Source: a bacterium
Lineage (GTDB): Bacteria; Cyanobacteriota; Vampirovibrionia; Obscuribacterales; Obscuribacteraceae
Direction: 5' to 3'
Assembly: GCA_018062085.1 (NCBI GenBank)
Contig: JAGOSY010000020.1
Location: 1 to 64,000, forward strand
Length of the DNA stretch: 64,000 nt
The notes below the pieces were generated by a model. It was given only the letters and a program-made list of their open reading frames with translations. It was not told the origin of the DNA and made no database searches. Position numbers and translations under genes: made by a program. Shown here piece by piece: positions 17,232 to 25,673 of this stretch. Within the stretch, counting starts at the first letter, position 1. The number at the start of each line of letters is the position of its first letter.

Positions 17232-18898
17232 AGGGGTGTTTTTCGCGGCAGAAAGACAGCGATATTGTATTGAGCACCGTGATACTCTAGAGGTTCTTGG
17301 TCGATTTCGTCGATTTTCTTTAAGCGTGCCCCACCTCTATATTCATAGTATTTTTCTATGGTGGGCATCACTTCGTTTTTCACCAATAGATCGCGAATGG
17401 CAGCATCTTGGATAAAGATCATTTTGGCTTTTTGCCCGATGATGTCTTGTTTTAGTCGGTTGTATAATTTTTCGCATAGCCGGCTGTACTTGCGTTCATT
17501 CTCACCGGGGTGCAGCGCATGATCAAGATACGGCAAAAATGTAGACTCTAGTAAATAGCCACTGGGCTGCCTATTCATCTGCAAAATTAAGGGATAGCCT
17601 GGCAGGACGTCATCAGTTAAGAACATAAGCTGATCGCCTTTGTTTGAATATTTGGCAACCCATGAAGCACAATCAGCAGGTACCACATTTTCTCCTGGAG
17701 TCTTGTCGGTAACTACGGGAAAGGCTGTGGCAATTTTGCTGGATTGGTGTTGAAGAAAAGTGTTTGTAAGGGCTATGAGTATGGCGCTGAAAGTGCATAA
17801 AAGACAAAAATTGAGTCTTTCTAGAGCACGTCGTCTGCGCTTGAGTAGTTTAAGGCGGTGTATGGTGGCACCTAATACTCCTAGGTTAACCGCCCACAGT
17901 AAAGTGGCAGAAAATATCATGGGAATGGCTGAGTGAGTTAAACCAGTGGGCTGGTTGAGGTAAAACCAAAAACTGATGAAAAACAGTAACATCAGTATTA
18001 ATGACAAACTTGAGCGATTGGTCTTTGGTACGGCAAATAGTATGGCGGCAATGCCTGCATAAAAAATATCCCGTCTCTCTGGTACGCTGTCTAGCCCGTA
18101 CATAGCCATGTCGTAATAGTCAGGTATGGCGGCGAATATCGGGACTACTGTGCTTAAGTAGGCTGCGGTGAACGGAGCTGGCGACATAATTAAGAATAGT
18201 CCGTAGGCAAGCATCGTAATTAGACAAGTGCGCGCTTCAGGAGCAACTAGTGGGCCAATTTTGACGATTGTGCCGAGCCATTGGCATTCAAGCAATATTA
18301 GAAATACAATGTAGATCTCGCATAGTGAAGCACCAATGCCAGCAAGTATGCCGCTAGCAATAGCTTCGGTTTTTGAGATATGGTAGTCATTCCAGCGCAG
18401 CCATCTAACTAATAGATAGGGCATGAAAAGAAGCATGAACAGGTGTTCGTTTTGGCCAAGCTGAAACAACATTAGTACGTTTGCCAAAGCCAGCGCAATT
18501 ATAATTGGTGGAAAAATATGCCACTCTCGGTGGTGAGTTCTTGATAGCAGAATTTTGGCACAAGCAAGTGTAGAGCTTAGAGCAACTAGCCAAATCGTGA
18601 GGTTCATTACAAGGCTCGGCGCAATATTTAGAACTTGGGCTGTCAACAAAGGTACTAGGCTGCCGTAGATAATTATTGGTGAAGCAAAGCAAAGAAAGTC
18701 TTGATATGGCACCTTGCCTGTCGCAATCAATTTGGCGGCCTCAAGATTCAGTGCCGCTTCAGGCGCAATCATAGAAGGGTGCCGTAGAAGAGTTAATAGA
18801 ACAAGAAAAAAGATTATGGCAACCATAGCCATGCTCACCAGGCAATAGCCCGTTCTGCTCGTTAGTTTTTGTCTCGCCAAGCCAAGGCTTGTGGTCAT
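17228..18898 (-). CDS. GT-C-type integral membrane glycosyltransferase-like protein (copy A1)
   Basis: 556 residues from ATG 18898 (a GTG at 18919 is an alternative). About ten transmembrane helices and a soluble C-terminal domain. The first loop reads APEAALNLEAAKLIATGKVP then YQDFLCFASPIIIYGS, the GT-C pattern with Glu and without the PPL motif. The segment MLFQLGQNEHLFMLL and the C-terminal LQMNRQPSGYL are shared with the paralogue at 40613. Because the catalytic loop differs from A2, A1 may be a partner or divergent transferase and the pair may work as a heteromer; that is inference. Confidence 0.72.
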   Translation of the reverse strand: MTTSLGLARQKLTSRTGYCLVSMAMVAIIFFLVLLTLLRHPSMIAPEAALNLEAAKLIATGKVPYQDFLCFASPIIIYGSLVPLLTAQVLNIAPSLVMNLTIWLVALSSTLACAKILLSRTHHREWHIFPPIIIALALANVLMLFQLGQNEHLFMLLFMPYLLVRWLRWNDYHISKTEAIASGILAGIGASLCEIYIVFLILLECQWLGTIVKIGPLVAPEARTCLITMLAYGLFLIMSPAPFTAAYLSTVVPIFAAIPDYYDMAMYGLDSVPERRDIFYAGIAAILFAVPKTNRSSLSLILMLLFFISFWFYLNQPTGLTHSAIPMIFSATLLWAVNLGVLGATIHRLKLLKRRRRALERLNFCLLCTFSAILIALTNTFLQHQSSKIATAFPVVTDKTPGENVVPADCASWVAKYSNKGDQLMFLTDDVLPGYPLILQMNRQPSGYLLESTFLPYLDHALHPGENERKYSRLCEKLYNRLKQDIIGQKAKMIFIQDAAIRDLLVKNEVMPTIEKYYEYRGGARLKKIDEIDQEPLEYHGAQYNIAVFLPRKTPL

Positions 18899-19066
18899 CT
18901 GGTTCTCTTCGTGATGCACTGAAAGCCTATACTAGCTAGCAAGTATACTTTGTCAGTGACTCTTGTATGATCTAGGCTTCCACTGACTTCTCATGGTTAG
19001 TTGTATTGACAATGCTGGAACTGCTACCTAGCGGTATCTCTACTTTAGGTGAAGCACCGACAAAAT

Positions 19067-21052
19067 ATGAATAAAGTGCCAAGTGATTTGCCTAAAGTCA
19101 TAGACAATAAATACGAAGTCATTGCATTATTGGGCAAAGGTGGGATGGGTTGCGTCTACCATGTCAGGCACATTTTTTTGAAAAAAGAATGCGCGCTCAA
19201 GACCCTTGAGGCGGAAGTTAGTGCAGTCAATTTGCGCCGTTTTGAAAAAGAAGCGCAAGTTCTGTCAAGGTTAGATCACCCTAACACAGTCAAGACCTTT
19301 GACTATGGCTTTATCGATGGTAAGTTTCCATATTTTGTTATGGAGCTTGTGGAGGGCCAGAGCCTAAGTGAGAAGGTGAAAAATGATGGCCCAATTTCGC
19401 TCAAACAAGTTTTTGATATCTTCATACCATTGTGTTTTGCTTTGCAGGAAGCTCATGATCGGGGCATCACTCATCGAGATATTAAACCAAGCAATATTAT
19501 GTTGCTGAGTCAGGGTGGCAAGACAATTCCTAAGTTAGTTGACTTTGGTATTGCCCGTCTGAATGATTTAACACTGGGCGCTACCGCTCTAACCCAGACT
19601 GGTGAAATTATGGGAAGCCCGCTCTACATGAGCCCGGAGCAATGCGGGGCGGGCAACTTAGATTTTCGCTCTGATATTTATTCTCTTGGTTGTAGTTTGT
19701 TTGAAGCCTTAACTGGGGTTCCACCCTTTTATGGTGCCAATGCCCTAGCCACTATAGGCATGCATTTGCATCAGGAGCCGCCTTCTTTGCGTCAAGCGTC
19801 TTTAGGAAAAGAGTTTTCTCCAGACTTGGAAGAACTAATTAGTACAATGCTGGCTAAATCACCAGATGATCGCTATCAATCAATGACAGAAGTGGCCGAG
19901 ATGCTCATGTATATTGCGGCCGGAAAGGGCGTCGCTATCGGGAGTAGGTCGTCGAGATCGGCATCAGGTTCTAGCGATTTTGCAGGCTTTGGGCCCGGTC
20001 AAAACCCAGTGGCCTGGTCAGCTAAAATTTGGCCTTTGCTGATGGCTTCTGCTGCTGTTTGTCTAACTTTGGCTATTGCTGGAGGTGTTTTGTGGTGGCA
20101 AGGTTCGAGTTCTCAGAATCAATCTCTATTAGCTCAGAAAGCTGCTCTGGAAGAGAAGAACGTTAATTTTGCACCGATTGTTTTGCCGACTAATGCCATT
20201 AGGGGTTCTTTTTCGCAGCCGGAGAAACGAGCTGGGCGAGATCTCAGAGTGTTTTCCTTTCCTGATAATAGCCTTGGTACTCTTTCTCTCTTTTCGTCAG
20301 ACTTAACTACTGATCAAGTGTCTTCTACCAAGTGGCCGGCAAGGGGCAGGCAAGAGATTGAATGGCATGAGCCTTTAGCTTTTACGCCCTCGAGTGATTG
20401 TGTTGCTAGTCCGCGCTATTTTCGAAAGTTCAAGGCAGACGAATTGGCTTATATTGATTTTGACAACAATGGAGAGTTTTCATCCGACGTCGTTCCCAAT
20501 ATTCTTCATCTCACTAGCCTTAAGAGGCTAAAGTTCAAGAATACAGATCTTGATGATGCTGCATTGATGCAGCTAGGTGCTCTTCCGAATTTAATTGCGC
20601 TTGATGTGCGTTTGACAGAAGTGACTGGCAAAGGCCTTGCTCAATTCACTGGTTTGAAAAAGCTGCAATTATTGAAGACCCACCCGGCCGATGTAGCGCT
20701 TGTCACCGCTGCTTTAGCTGGTAGTAAGGCTTTGACTCGCCTTGAGTTAAACAAGTGTGGCATTGTTAACGATAGCGATTTGAAGTCTTTGGCCACTTGT
20801 GTCAATCTCGAAATTATTGAAGTGGATGGCAGTCCGGCTATTACTGACGCGGGCATAGAAAATCTCAAACCGTTGGTCAATTTGCAAAGATTGAAACTCA
20901 GTGGTACATCGGTGACTTTGGGCATGGCAAAATCGTTGGCCTCTTTCAAGCGCTTGCAATACCTTACGGTTGACGGAGATAAGTTTGACCCTGAATCTTT
21001 GAAGAAACTTCAGTCTGCTGTGCCACCTAGTTGCACAGTATGTGCGAACTAG
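19067..21052 (+). CDS. Ser/Thr protein kinase with transmembrane segment and exported leucine-rich repeats
   Basis: 661 residues from ATG 19067; a GTG at 19049 is possible. The N-terminal Hanks-type kinase domain (~16-280) has the Gly loop GKGGMG, catalytic Lys45, HRDIKPSN with Asp138, DFG with Asp159 and SPLYMSPEQC, so it should be active. A Ser/Gly-rich linker precedes one transmembrane helix (~323-347). The exported part carries leucine-rich repeats (~475-649, units such as LKRLKFKNTDLDDAALMQL). Topology is that of a sensor kinase with an outside LRR in place of PASTA domains, perhaps binding peptide or envelope ligands. Substrates unknown. It is divergent from the GT-C operon and followed by a terminator. 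Confidence 0.92.
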   Translation: MNKVPSDLPKVIDNKYEVIALLGKGGMGCVYHVRHIFLKKECALKTLEAEVSAVNLRRFEKEAQVLSRLDHPNTVKTFDYGFIDGKFPYFVMELVEGQSLSEKVKNDGPISLKQVFDIFIPLCFALQEAHDRGITHRDIKPSNIMLLSQGGKTIPKLVDFGIARLNDLTLGATALTQTGEIMGSPLYMSPEQCGAGNLDFRSDIYSLGCSLFEALTGVPPFYGANALATIGMHLHQEPPSLRQASLGKEFSPDLEELISTMLAKSPDDRYQSMTEVAEMLMYIAAGKGVAIGSRSSRSASGSSDFAGFGPGQNPVAWSAKIWPLLMASAAVCLTLAIAGGVLWWQGSSSQNQSLLAQKAALEEKNVNFAPIVLPTNAIRGSFSQPEKRAGRDLRVFSFPDNSLGTLSLFSSDLTTDQVSSTKWPARGRQEIEWHEPLAFTPSSDCVASPRYFRKFKADELAYIDFDNNGEFSSDVVPNILHLTSLKRLKFKNTDLDDAALMQLGALPNLIALDVRLTEVTGKGLAQFTGLKKLQLLKTHPADVALVTAALAGSKALTRLELNKCGIVNDSDLKSLATCVNLEIIEVDGSPAITDAGIENLKPLVNLQRLKLSGTSVTLGMAKSLASFKRLQYLTVDGDKFDPESLKKLQSAVPPSCTVCAN

Positions 21053-21092
21053 AGAAGGGAAGAGCGTTTCATGGTGCTCTCCCTTCTCGTTT
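21053..21092 (+). terminator. Terminator of the kinase gene
   Basis: AGAAGGGAAGAGC (21053-21065) pairs with GCTCTCCCTTCT (21076-21087) with one bulge, followed by CGTTTCTTT. Confidence 0.7.
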
Positions 21093-21411
21093 CTTTCCGT
21101 TTTTAAGTAACGTCATTTATCGTTGATAGTACTGCTTGAGCACACCATCAAAAGCGGCCACTTTTCAGGCAGCAGTGCTTGAAAGCGACGGTTTGAAGCG
21201 CATGGGCATAGGTCATTGCGCCCAAGTTTCTCTGTTAGTTCTTTGTCTCTGTGCACAATGCGGTCGCCTCGCTTTACCCTAGACTCTGATGGGAAGCCGC
21301 GTTTACGTTTGCTTGAAGGCTCAAAAGCAGTATTGCTCTTCGTATTGGATATGCATGATCGTATCCTCCTAGTTTTGGGGAGATTTGCTTATTGTAGCTC
21401 AGAGGGAGGGG
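21093..21411. other. Intergenic region before the Fur-family gene
   Basis: About 320 bases. A 67-codon plus-strand frame at 21216-21419 has no ribosome binding site and runs into the promoter below, so I do not call it. No other structure was seen. Confidence 0.45.
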
Positions 21412-21446
21412 TTGACTAAGTCTGAACTTAGACTTATTCTAAGTAC
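21412..21446 (+). promoter_or_regulatory. Promoter and operator of the Fur/PerR-like gene
   Basis: TTGACT (21412-21417) and TATTCT (21435-21440) are 17 bases apart, placing the transcription start at or next to the ATG (21447). No Shine-Dalgarno is present, so the mRNA is probably leaderless. The -10 lies inside a perfect palindrome, ACTTAGA-CTTAT-TCTAAGT (21426-21444), close to the 7-1-7 PerR box. A third half-site, CTAAGTC, overlaps upstream (21416-21422). Autorepression is the simple reading. Confidence 0.7.
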
Positions 21447-21875
21447 ATGACCGACCACAAGACTAGCAACAAAATAGTCACTGCTGAACAGCTACTTTTG
21501 GCCCGTGGCGTTAAACCCACCCCACAGCGCGTTGTGATAGCCGATTATTTGTTACAGACCAACAGCCATCCCACAGCAGATGAAGTGCTCTCAGCCGTGT
21601 CTGGAGCCCTTCCCGTAGCTCTTTCTAGAGCGACGGTGTACAACACGCTCAATGCTCTTAAGGAAGCCGGTGTTATAAAAGAGGTATTGACCGAGCCTGG
21701 TCGTGTAAGATACGACGCTAATGTTTCCCATCATCATCATTTTGTTGATGTGAAAACTGGCAATATTATCGACATTCCTGCGGATAAGGTTGAGGCGATT
21801 GGCCAGCTTTTGGGCGATCAGTATAAAGTTCATGGTTTTCAGGTTCTGTTCTATGGAGAGTTAGAGCAGAGTTAG
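21447..21875 (+). CDS. Fur-family regulator, PerR-like, without Cys zinc site
   Basis: 142 residues, a normal Fur length. The winged-helix domain has GVKPTPQRVVIADYLLQ (~20-36) and the recognition region ALSRATVYNTLNALKEAGV. The metal-binding domain has HHHHFVDVKTGNIIDIP, where the usual CxxC of the structural zinc site is replaced by Asp-Val-Lys-Thr. The second CxxC near the C-terminus is also missing, and the protein has no cysteine at all. Some PerR proteins (Leptospira is a described case) also lack this site. The adjacent rubrerythrin and matching operators support a peroxide-sensing role rather than iron uptake control. Confidence 0.9.
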   Translation: MTDHKTSNKIVTAEQLLLARGVKPTPQRVVIADYLLQTNSHPTADEVLSAVSGALPVALSRATVYNTLNALKEAGVIKEVLTEPGRVRYDANVSHHHHFVDVKTGNIIDIPADKVEAIGQLLGDQYKVHGFQVLFYGELEQS

Positions 21876-21892
21876 TTTTTTTTGCCCTCAAG

Positions 21893-21916
21893 TTAGAACA
21901 AGTCTAAAGCTATACT
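21893..21916 (+). promoter_or_regulatory. PerR-like operator and -10 of the rubrerythrin gene
   Basis: TTAGA-ACAAG-TCTAA (21893-21907) has the same half-sites and spacing as the operator of the neighbouring regulator gene. TATACT (21911-21916) just behind it is a good -10, so a bound repressor would block the -35 region. Confidence 0.65.
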
Positions 21917-21935
21917 ATTTCTAGGAGAAATGATA

Positions 21936-22493
21936 ATGACAAACAATCAAGCACCTCAGTTAACCGATTCAGAAGCTACTTTGGCCGAATTGACCAGCGC
22001 AGACGCCACGGCTAAGTCTGGCGCTGCTCCAGCTGACACTAAGACAGCCGCTAACTTAATGGCCGCCTTTGGTGGTGAATCAATGGCTAATCGCAAATAT
22101 CTGTACTTCGCCAAAATTGCCCGCAAGCTTGGTAATGAAGAAGTGGCCAAGCTCTTTGAAGAAACAGCCAACCATGAAACAGCCCATGCTTTCGCTCACC
22201 TTGAGCTAATTTATCCATCCGCTGAAATGACTGTTGAGAAGGTACTAGCGCTAGCTGCCGAAGGCGAGATGTATGAAAGTGTCACCATGTATCCCAACTT
22301 TGAGCGCGAAGCTGTTGAAGAAGGCAATGCCGCTGCTGTAGCTGAGTTTCAAGAGCAAGCAAAAGAATCACTCGAGCATGCGGGTATTTTCCAAAAAGCA
22401 GCCAAGCGTTTTGGCGCGCTCAAGCGGGTTGAAGCTTTCCATGCCGCTCGCTATCAGGCTGCTTTAGATAAGTTGACTGCTGCGAAGGTCTAA
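21936..22493 (+). CDS. Rubrerythrin-type diiron protein lacking the rubredoxin domain
   Basis: 185 residues from ATG 21936, 8 bases after AGGAG; the ATG at 21930 is too close to it. The N-terminal ~45 residues are a variable, acidic/Ala-rich extension. The four-helix ferritin-like bundle has GGESMANRKYLYF (first Glu), FEETANHETAHAFAHLEL (EExxxH-type iron ligands), and later EREAVEEG and EQAKESLEHAGIF with the second ligand set. The rubredoxin CxxC motifs of classical rubrerythrin are absent. Probable NAD(P)H- or partner-dependent peroxide reductase in the cytoplasm. Its operator matches that of the PerR-like gene, so it is probably derepressed by peroxide. Confidence 0.9.
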   Translation: MTNNQAPQLTDSEATLAELTSADATAKSGAAPADTKTAANLMAAFGGESMANRKYLYFAKIARKLGNEEVAKLFEETANHETAHAFAHLELIYPSAEMTVEKVLALAAEGEMYESVTMYPNFEREAVEEGNAAAVAEFQEQAKESLEHAGIFQKAAKRFGALKRVEAFHAARYQAALDKLTAAKV

Positions 22494-23047
22494 GAGTCTG
22501 CCATCATCTTGGCCATGCGCACATGCACTGACGGAAGCAAGGCGGTAAGTGGTTCACTATCTTCAATGCCACCTGTAAAAGGGTGGCATTGCACTATGTG
22601 CAGTGCGAGTTTTTCTGGCCAAATTTCTAGATTTTCTAAGCCTTTTTGATGGCCCAGCCAGCGCATCTTGTAAGCAATAGCAAGAGAGTGGGGTTCCATA
22701 TCATCGATTAAAACAAAACCATTTGTTTTAGGAACGTTGTCGCAATTGTCAGGCCCATAAATTTCACCCACAAGGTCTGCTAGTCCCAATTCTTTTAAGA
22801 CTTTTGCTTGAAATTTAGAGTGGCCAAGGGTAAGCATTGCTACTTCGTATTTGCTGCCCAGTTCTTGCAAAAACTGTTTAGCACTTGGTCTGGCTTCAGT
22901 TAGCACAGTATTCCAGCGAAAGAAAAACTTAGGTCGTCGGTCGAATATATGCTTAGACAGCAAGGGATAGATCTCAGTGTTGACCAAGGTGCGATCGCAG
23001 TCTACAAAGACGCGGTGGTTGCCAGCGTTTAATATTTTTTTGCTCAC
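22490..23047 (-). CDS. HAD-superfamily phosphatase (FCP1/NLI-like)
   Basis: 185 residues if started at GTG 23047, which overlaps the stop of the upstream gene as GTGA; a longer frame reaches 23107. Motif I is VFVDCDRTLVNTE (DxDxT), motif II lies in EVAMLTLGHSKFQ, and the acidic motif is VLIDDMEPHS. Cap insertion is small, as in the FCP1/NLI-interacting family. Its role is unknown; it is coupled to the exported hydrolase gene upstream. The 3' end overlaps the convergent rubrerythrin gene by 4 bases. Confidence 0.7.
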   Translation of the reverse strand: MSKKILNAGNHRVFVDCDRTLVNTEIYPLLSKHIFDRRPKFFFRWNTVLTEARPSAKQFLQELGSKYEVAMLTLGHSKFQAKVLKELGLADLVGEIYGPDNCDNVPKTNGFVLIDDMEPHSLAIAYKMRWLGHQKGLENLEIWPEKLALHIVQCHPFTGGIEDSEPLTALLPSVHVRMAKMMADS

Positions 23048-23943
23048 ATCAATCGCTTGTGAATTATGTGGTCGACATAAAATTGAAATTGTGTCGCTGT
23101 CGGCCAAGTACCGTGGGTGCCCTTTCTTTCTATAAACTTAGTAGGATTGCCGTTGGCGACAAGGGCTCGATAGAGTTGATTCTGCAATTTCGGCGGCATG
23201 GTCGTATCTTCCATGTGAGAGATGATCACGACTTTTACTGTTTTGGGAAACTCTTTGATGTTTGGTATAAAGCTGCGCGCTTTGTACTCTTTCTTCTTTT
23301 CAGCAGGTGTACCGCCTAGAGTATTCTTCAGCGAGTCTTTCACGAGCTTTTCGCTTGTCAGCTTGTAGAGGTTTGCCAAGTCACCACAGCTGACAATTAC
23401 CAGGATGCATTCTGATTTATTTTTGATTTCAGGCGGTGCTTGTTCAATGAATGAAAGCAGGTTGCAACCGCCCATGGATGCGCCAATATAGATAATGCGA
23501 TCAAACTTGTACTTGTCTTGAACCTTGGTGATAGCGTCGCCAATATCTTGCAGAGCAGCTGGGTTGGCCCAGGTGTGGGCGAGGCCGACGGAGAGAAAAC
23601 CATACATCGGATAGATACTGGTCATAATCGGCCCTGTTGGCGCGCCTGGCGGCACGACGAAGGGTTCGTCGATGTTTGAGGTCATGCCGTGATGGTAGAC
23701 GATCAGCGTGCTGGGACCGGTGACGTTTGGTTGAGTTGGGGGGATGAAATAGGTATTGACCGGCGAGCCATTAAGATGGCTGATGGTGGTAATTTGCTCT
23801 CTGCCAGCAGCATGCGCGCTGCTAATTGAAGCATTGCAAAAAAGAGTGATAAAAACGAGTGTAGCGGCGATCAAAGCTTTAGAGATTCGCGAGAGGGTCA
23901 GGGCAAATGCTCGTGGTTGTCTTGTTTTTATTGAAAGATTCAT
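23044..23943 (-). CDS. Exported alpha/beta-hydrolase
   Basis: 299 residues from ATG 23943; a TTG at 23961 gives six extra residues. Basic start, then a hydrophobic signal sequence ending near SSAHAA, so the mature protein is exported. The nucleophile elbow is IYIGASMGGCN (GxSxG), the acid is probably in SHMEDTTMPP, and the His is in GTHGTWP; an oxyanion-hole-like YHHGMTS precedes. This is a serine hydrolase of the dienelactone-hydrolase/acetylesterase style; substrate not predictable. The following HAD gene is translationally coupled. Confidence 0.82.
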   Translation of the reverse strand: MNLSIKTRQPRAFALTLSRISKALIAATLVFITLFCNASISSAHAAGREQITTISHLNGSPVNTYFIPPTQPNVTGPSTLIVYHHGMTSNIDEPFVVPPGAPTGPIMTSIYPMYGFLSVGLAHTWANPAALQDIGDAITKVQDKYKFDRIIYIGASMGGCNLLSFIEQAPPEIKNKSECILVIVSCGDLANLYKLTSEKLVKDSLKNTLGGTPAEKKKEYKARSFIPNIKEFPKTVKVVIISHMEDTTMPPKLQNQLYRALVANGNPTKFIERKGTHGTWPTATQFQFYVDHIIHKRLM

Positions 23944-24190
23944 TGAAAAGGTAGTCGCCAAATAATTACTGCTGACCTAAATATATGCTTGCAAGCTTAA
24001 TTGCAGCACTATTTGCAGCATTTTACAGCATTTATTTCTTGATTAGCTACAGTTCAAGATGCTTGAGTCTGGGGGCGTTATCGTCTACCATCAACAAAGA
24101 CAGCAGTGATGGCGGGCGATTGGCCTCATGGCTTACTTATTCGAAAATCATATTAGGTAATATCTTTAGAGAAATATCCCCGGGAAATTC

Positions 24191-24520
24191 ATGGCCACAA
24201 TAGAAACCGAACGCAGTATCTTCACTCTGATCAATACATTTGAAGTTGAGCCCACTAAGCAGCAAATACTGGCCAATATGCTTGAAGATGTCACTGAGAA
24301 AGTGACCAAACATCAGCCTGGATTCGTATCAGCTAGTGTTCATCAGAGTTTTGATGGTAAGCATGTGGCCAGCTATGTGCAGTGGGAAAGTGAAATTCAC
24401 TATCGTGTAGTTTCTAAAAACCTTGAAATTCAGGCTCACATGAAAGAAATACAGGCTGCGGCAATCTCAGTACAGCCGGTTTCTTACCGAGTCACCTATG
24501 TCGGCGAATCAATGAATTAG
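24191..24520 (+). CDS. ABM-domain (antibiotic biosynthesis monooxygenase-like) protein
   Basis: 109 residues forming one dimeric ferredoxin-like ABM fold. The pattern FTLINTFEVEPTKQQ, HQPGFVSASVHQSFDGKHV and ASYVQWESE is typical of this family (putative quinol monooxygenase or heme-degrading relatives). It is cytoplasmic, with no signal peptide. No partner gene fixes the substrate. The ribosome binding site is poor (GGGAAA). Confidence 0.82.
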   Translation: MATIETERSIFTLINTFEVEPTKQQILANMLEDVTEKVTKHQPGFVSASVHQSFDGKHVASYVQWESEIHYRVVSKNLEIQAHMKEIQAAAISVQPVSYRVTYVGESMN

Positions 24521-24538
24521 GCACAGTTCTGTTTGCCG

Positions 24539-25423
24539 CTAAATTTTTTGCTGGGCTTTGGCTTGGCTTTTTCGCCACATTGCCCAGGCTAGTAGCAGGC
24601 AAATAGTCAGTTCGATGATACTTGCTTCTGGTCCGAAGCTCCCACCGGTGAGCAGTGCTGGTCCATCGAGGCTGCTTATAATCAGTGGTTCACCCATGTA
24701 TAGGCCCGAAACAGGGGTACCAAATATGGGGCCTTCAAATATATTCCAGAATGCGTGTAAGCCAGCTGCCATCCACAGCCGTCTTGTGAGTAGGTAAGCT
24801 GCACAGAAGAGCAGCCCAGCATCGAGGCCAAGGACTGTACAAGAGGCTATTTGGGTGAGCAGTGGCTCACTGCCGTGAAAATTCGTCAGGTGGGCTGCGC
24901 CAAACAAAAGCGAGCTGATGATCACCGCGGTCTTGGTATTGCTGGCTCGTTCGATTGTTTGCAGGACATAGCCCCGAAAGAGAATCTCCTCAAATAGGGC
25001 AGCGGCAATGAGGCCGGGGATTAGCGCCAACAGATCGCAACTACTATTTATGGCCAGGGGCAGGTAGCAGCCGATGGCGGCGAGAATTAGTGTGACACTG
25101 GTGACCAGTAAGCTGCCAATCAAACTACCGTCATAGAACTCTAAGAGACCGTCCCATAAGCTTTTCGCCCCCAAGCCGTAGTCACTTAACTTGCGCTTTT
25201 CGATGAAGCGTGCCACAAGCCAGAGTAAGAGCAGGCTCCAGAGCAGGTAAGTGAAAAATTGCGCGAAAGCTGTGGGGTGAAGAGCGGGAAAGGCTGCAAA
25301 TAGAGGGTGGCAGGCGTAGATGCCAAAAAACAGGAATATCAGTGACTTGGCCAGCGCTAAAGCCAACTGCTTTGCTTGAAAGCCTTTTTCTGCTTGAGTT
25401 GGGGGCTTGATATCGCTGGTCAA
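24539..25423 (-). CDS. CPBP-family intramembrane metalloprotease
   Basis: 294 residues, about eight transmembrane helices. Conserved motifs of the CPBP (Abi, Rce1-like) family are present: FEEILFRGYVLQ (EExxxR), FGAAHLTNF and HAFWNIFEG, which supply the Glu/His metal ligands. The only start is TTG 25423, preceded by ACAGG. Such proteins process membrane-embedded peptides, for instance bacteriocin or signalling substrates, but the target here is unknown. It converges on the ABM gene with an 18-base gap. Confidence 0.88.
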   Translation of the reverse strand: MTSDIKPPTQAEKGFQAKQLALALAKSLIFLFFGIYACHPLFAAFPALHPTAFAQFFTYLLWSLLLLWLVARFIEKRKLSDYGLGAKSLWDGLLEFYDGSLIGSLLVTSVTLILAAIGCYLPLAINSSCDLLALIPGLIAAALFEEILFRGYVLQTIERASNTKTAVIISSLLFGAAHLTNFHGSEPLLTQIASCTVLGLDAGLLFCAAYLLTRRLWMAAGLHAFWNIFEGPIFGTPVSGLYMGEPLIISSLDGPALLTGGSFGPEASIIELTICLLLAWAMWRKSQAKAQQKI

Positions 25424-25509
25424 ATGTACCTGTCTTTGGTCAATTCTGTAGCCAGTTCTTTGGTCTGCTTATTTGCCTATTGTACGATTGAGTATTTTGA
25501 ATTAGGGGA

Positions 25510-25542
25510 TTGACAATTTGTAGACGACCGGTCTAATATAAC
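25510..25542 (+). promoter_or_regulatory. Near-consensus promoter for a 29-residue ORF
   Basis: TTGACA (25510-25515) and TAATAT (25534-25539) are separated by 18 bases. Transcription would start about 35 bases before the ATG at 25584. Confidence 0.6.
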
Positions 25543-25583
25543 GATATGCCCAACGACAACCGCGGCAAAAAGGAGAATTAGTC

Positions 25584-25673
25584 ATGACTCAAATAGCATT
25601 GTTCGATGTCGTCATACCTGGAGTTATCGCCTGGGTTTTGGTCGACGATTTGCTGCGTGCGCTGCGTCACTAG
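25584..25673 (+). CDS. 29-residue small protein, possible single-pass membrane peptide
   Basis: The frame reads MTQIALFDVVIPGVIAWVL, then VDDLLRALRH, and stops at 25673. It has a strong AAAAGGAGAA site 6 bases before the ATG and a near-consensus promoter upstream. The N-terminal ~20 residues are hydrophobic, followed by a charged amphipathic end, so it could insert in the membrane or be a short amphipathic peptide. Its stop overlaps the end of the convergent gene by 3-4 bases. Function unknown; too short for default gene finders. Confidence 0.55.
   Translation: MTQIALFDVVIPGVIAWVLVDDLLRALRH

Noticed and set aside
21216..21419. 67-codon frame upstream of the Fur gene
   Set aside because: Runs through the promoter, no ribosome binding site, composition unlike neighbours.
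23985..24203. 72-codon plus-strand frame before the ABM gene
   Set aside because: Overlaps the start of the ABM gene and has no ribosome binding site; hydrophobic start looks accidental.
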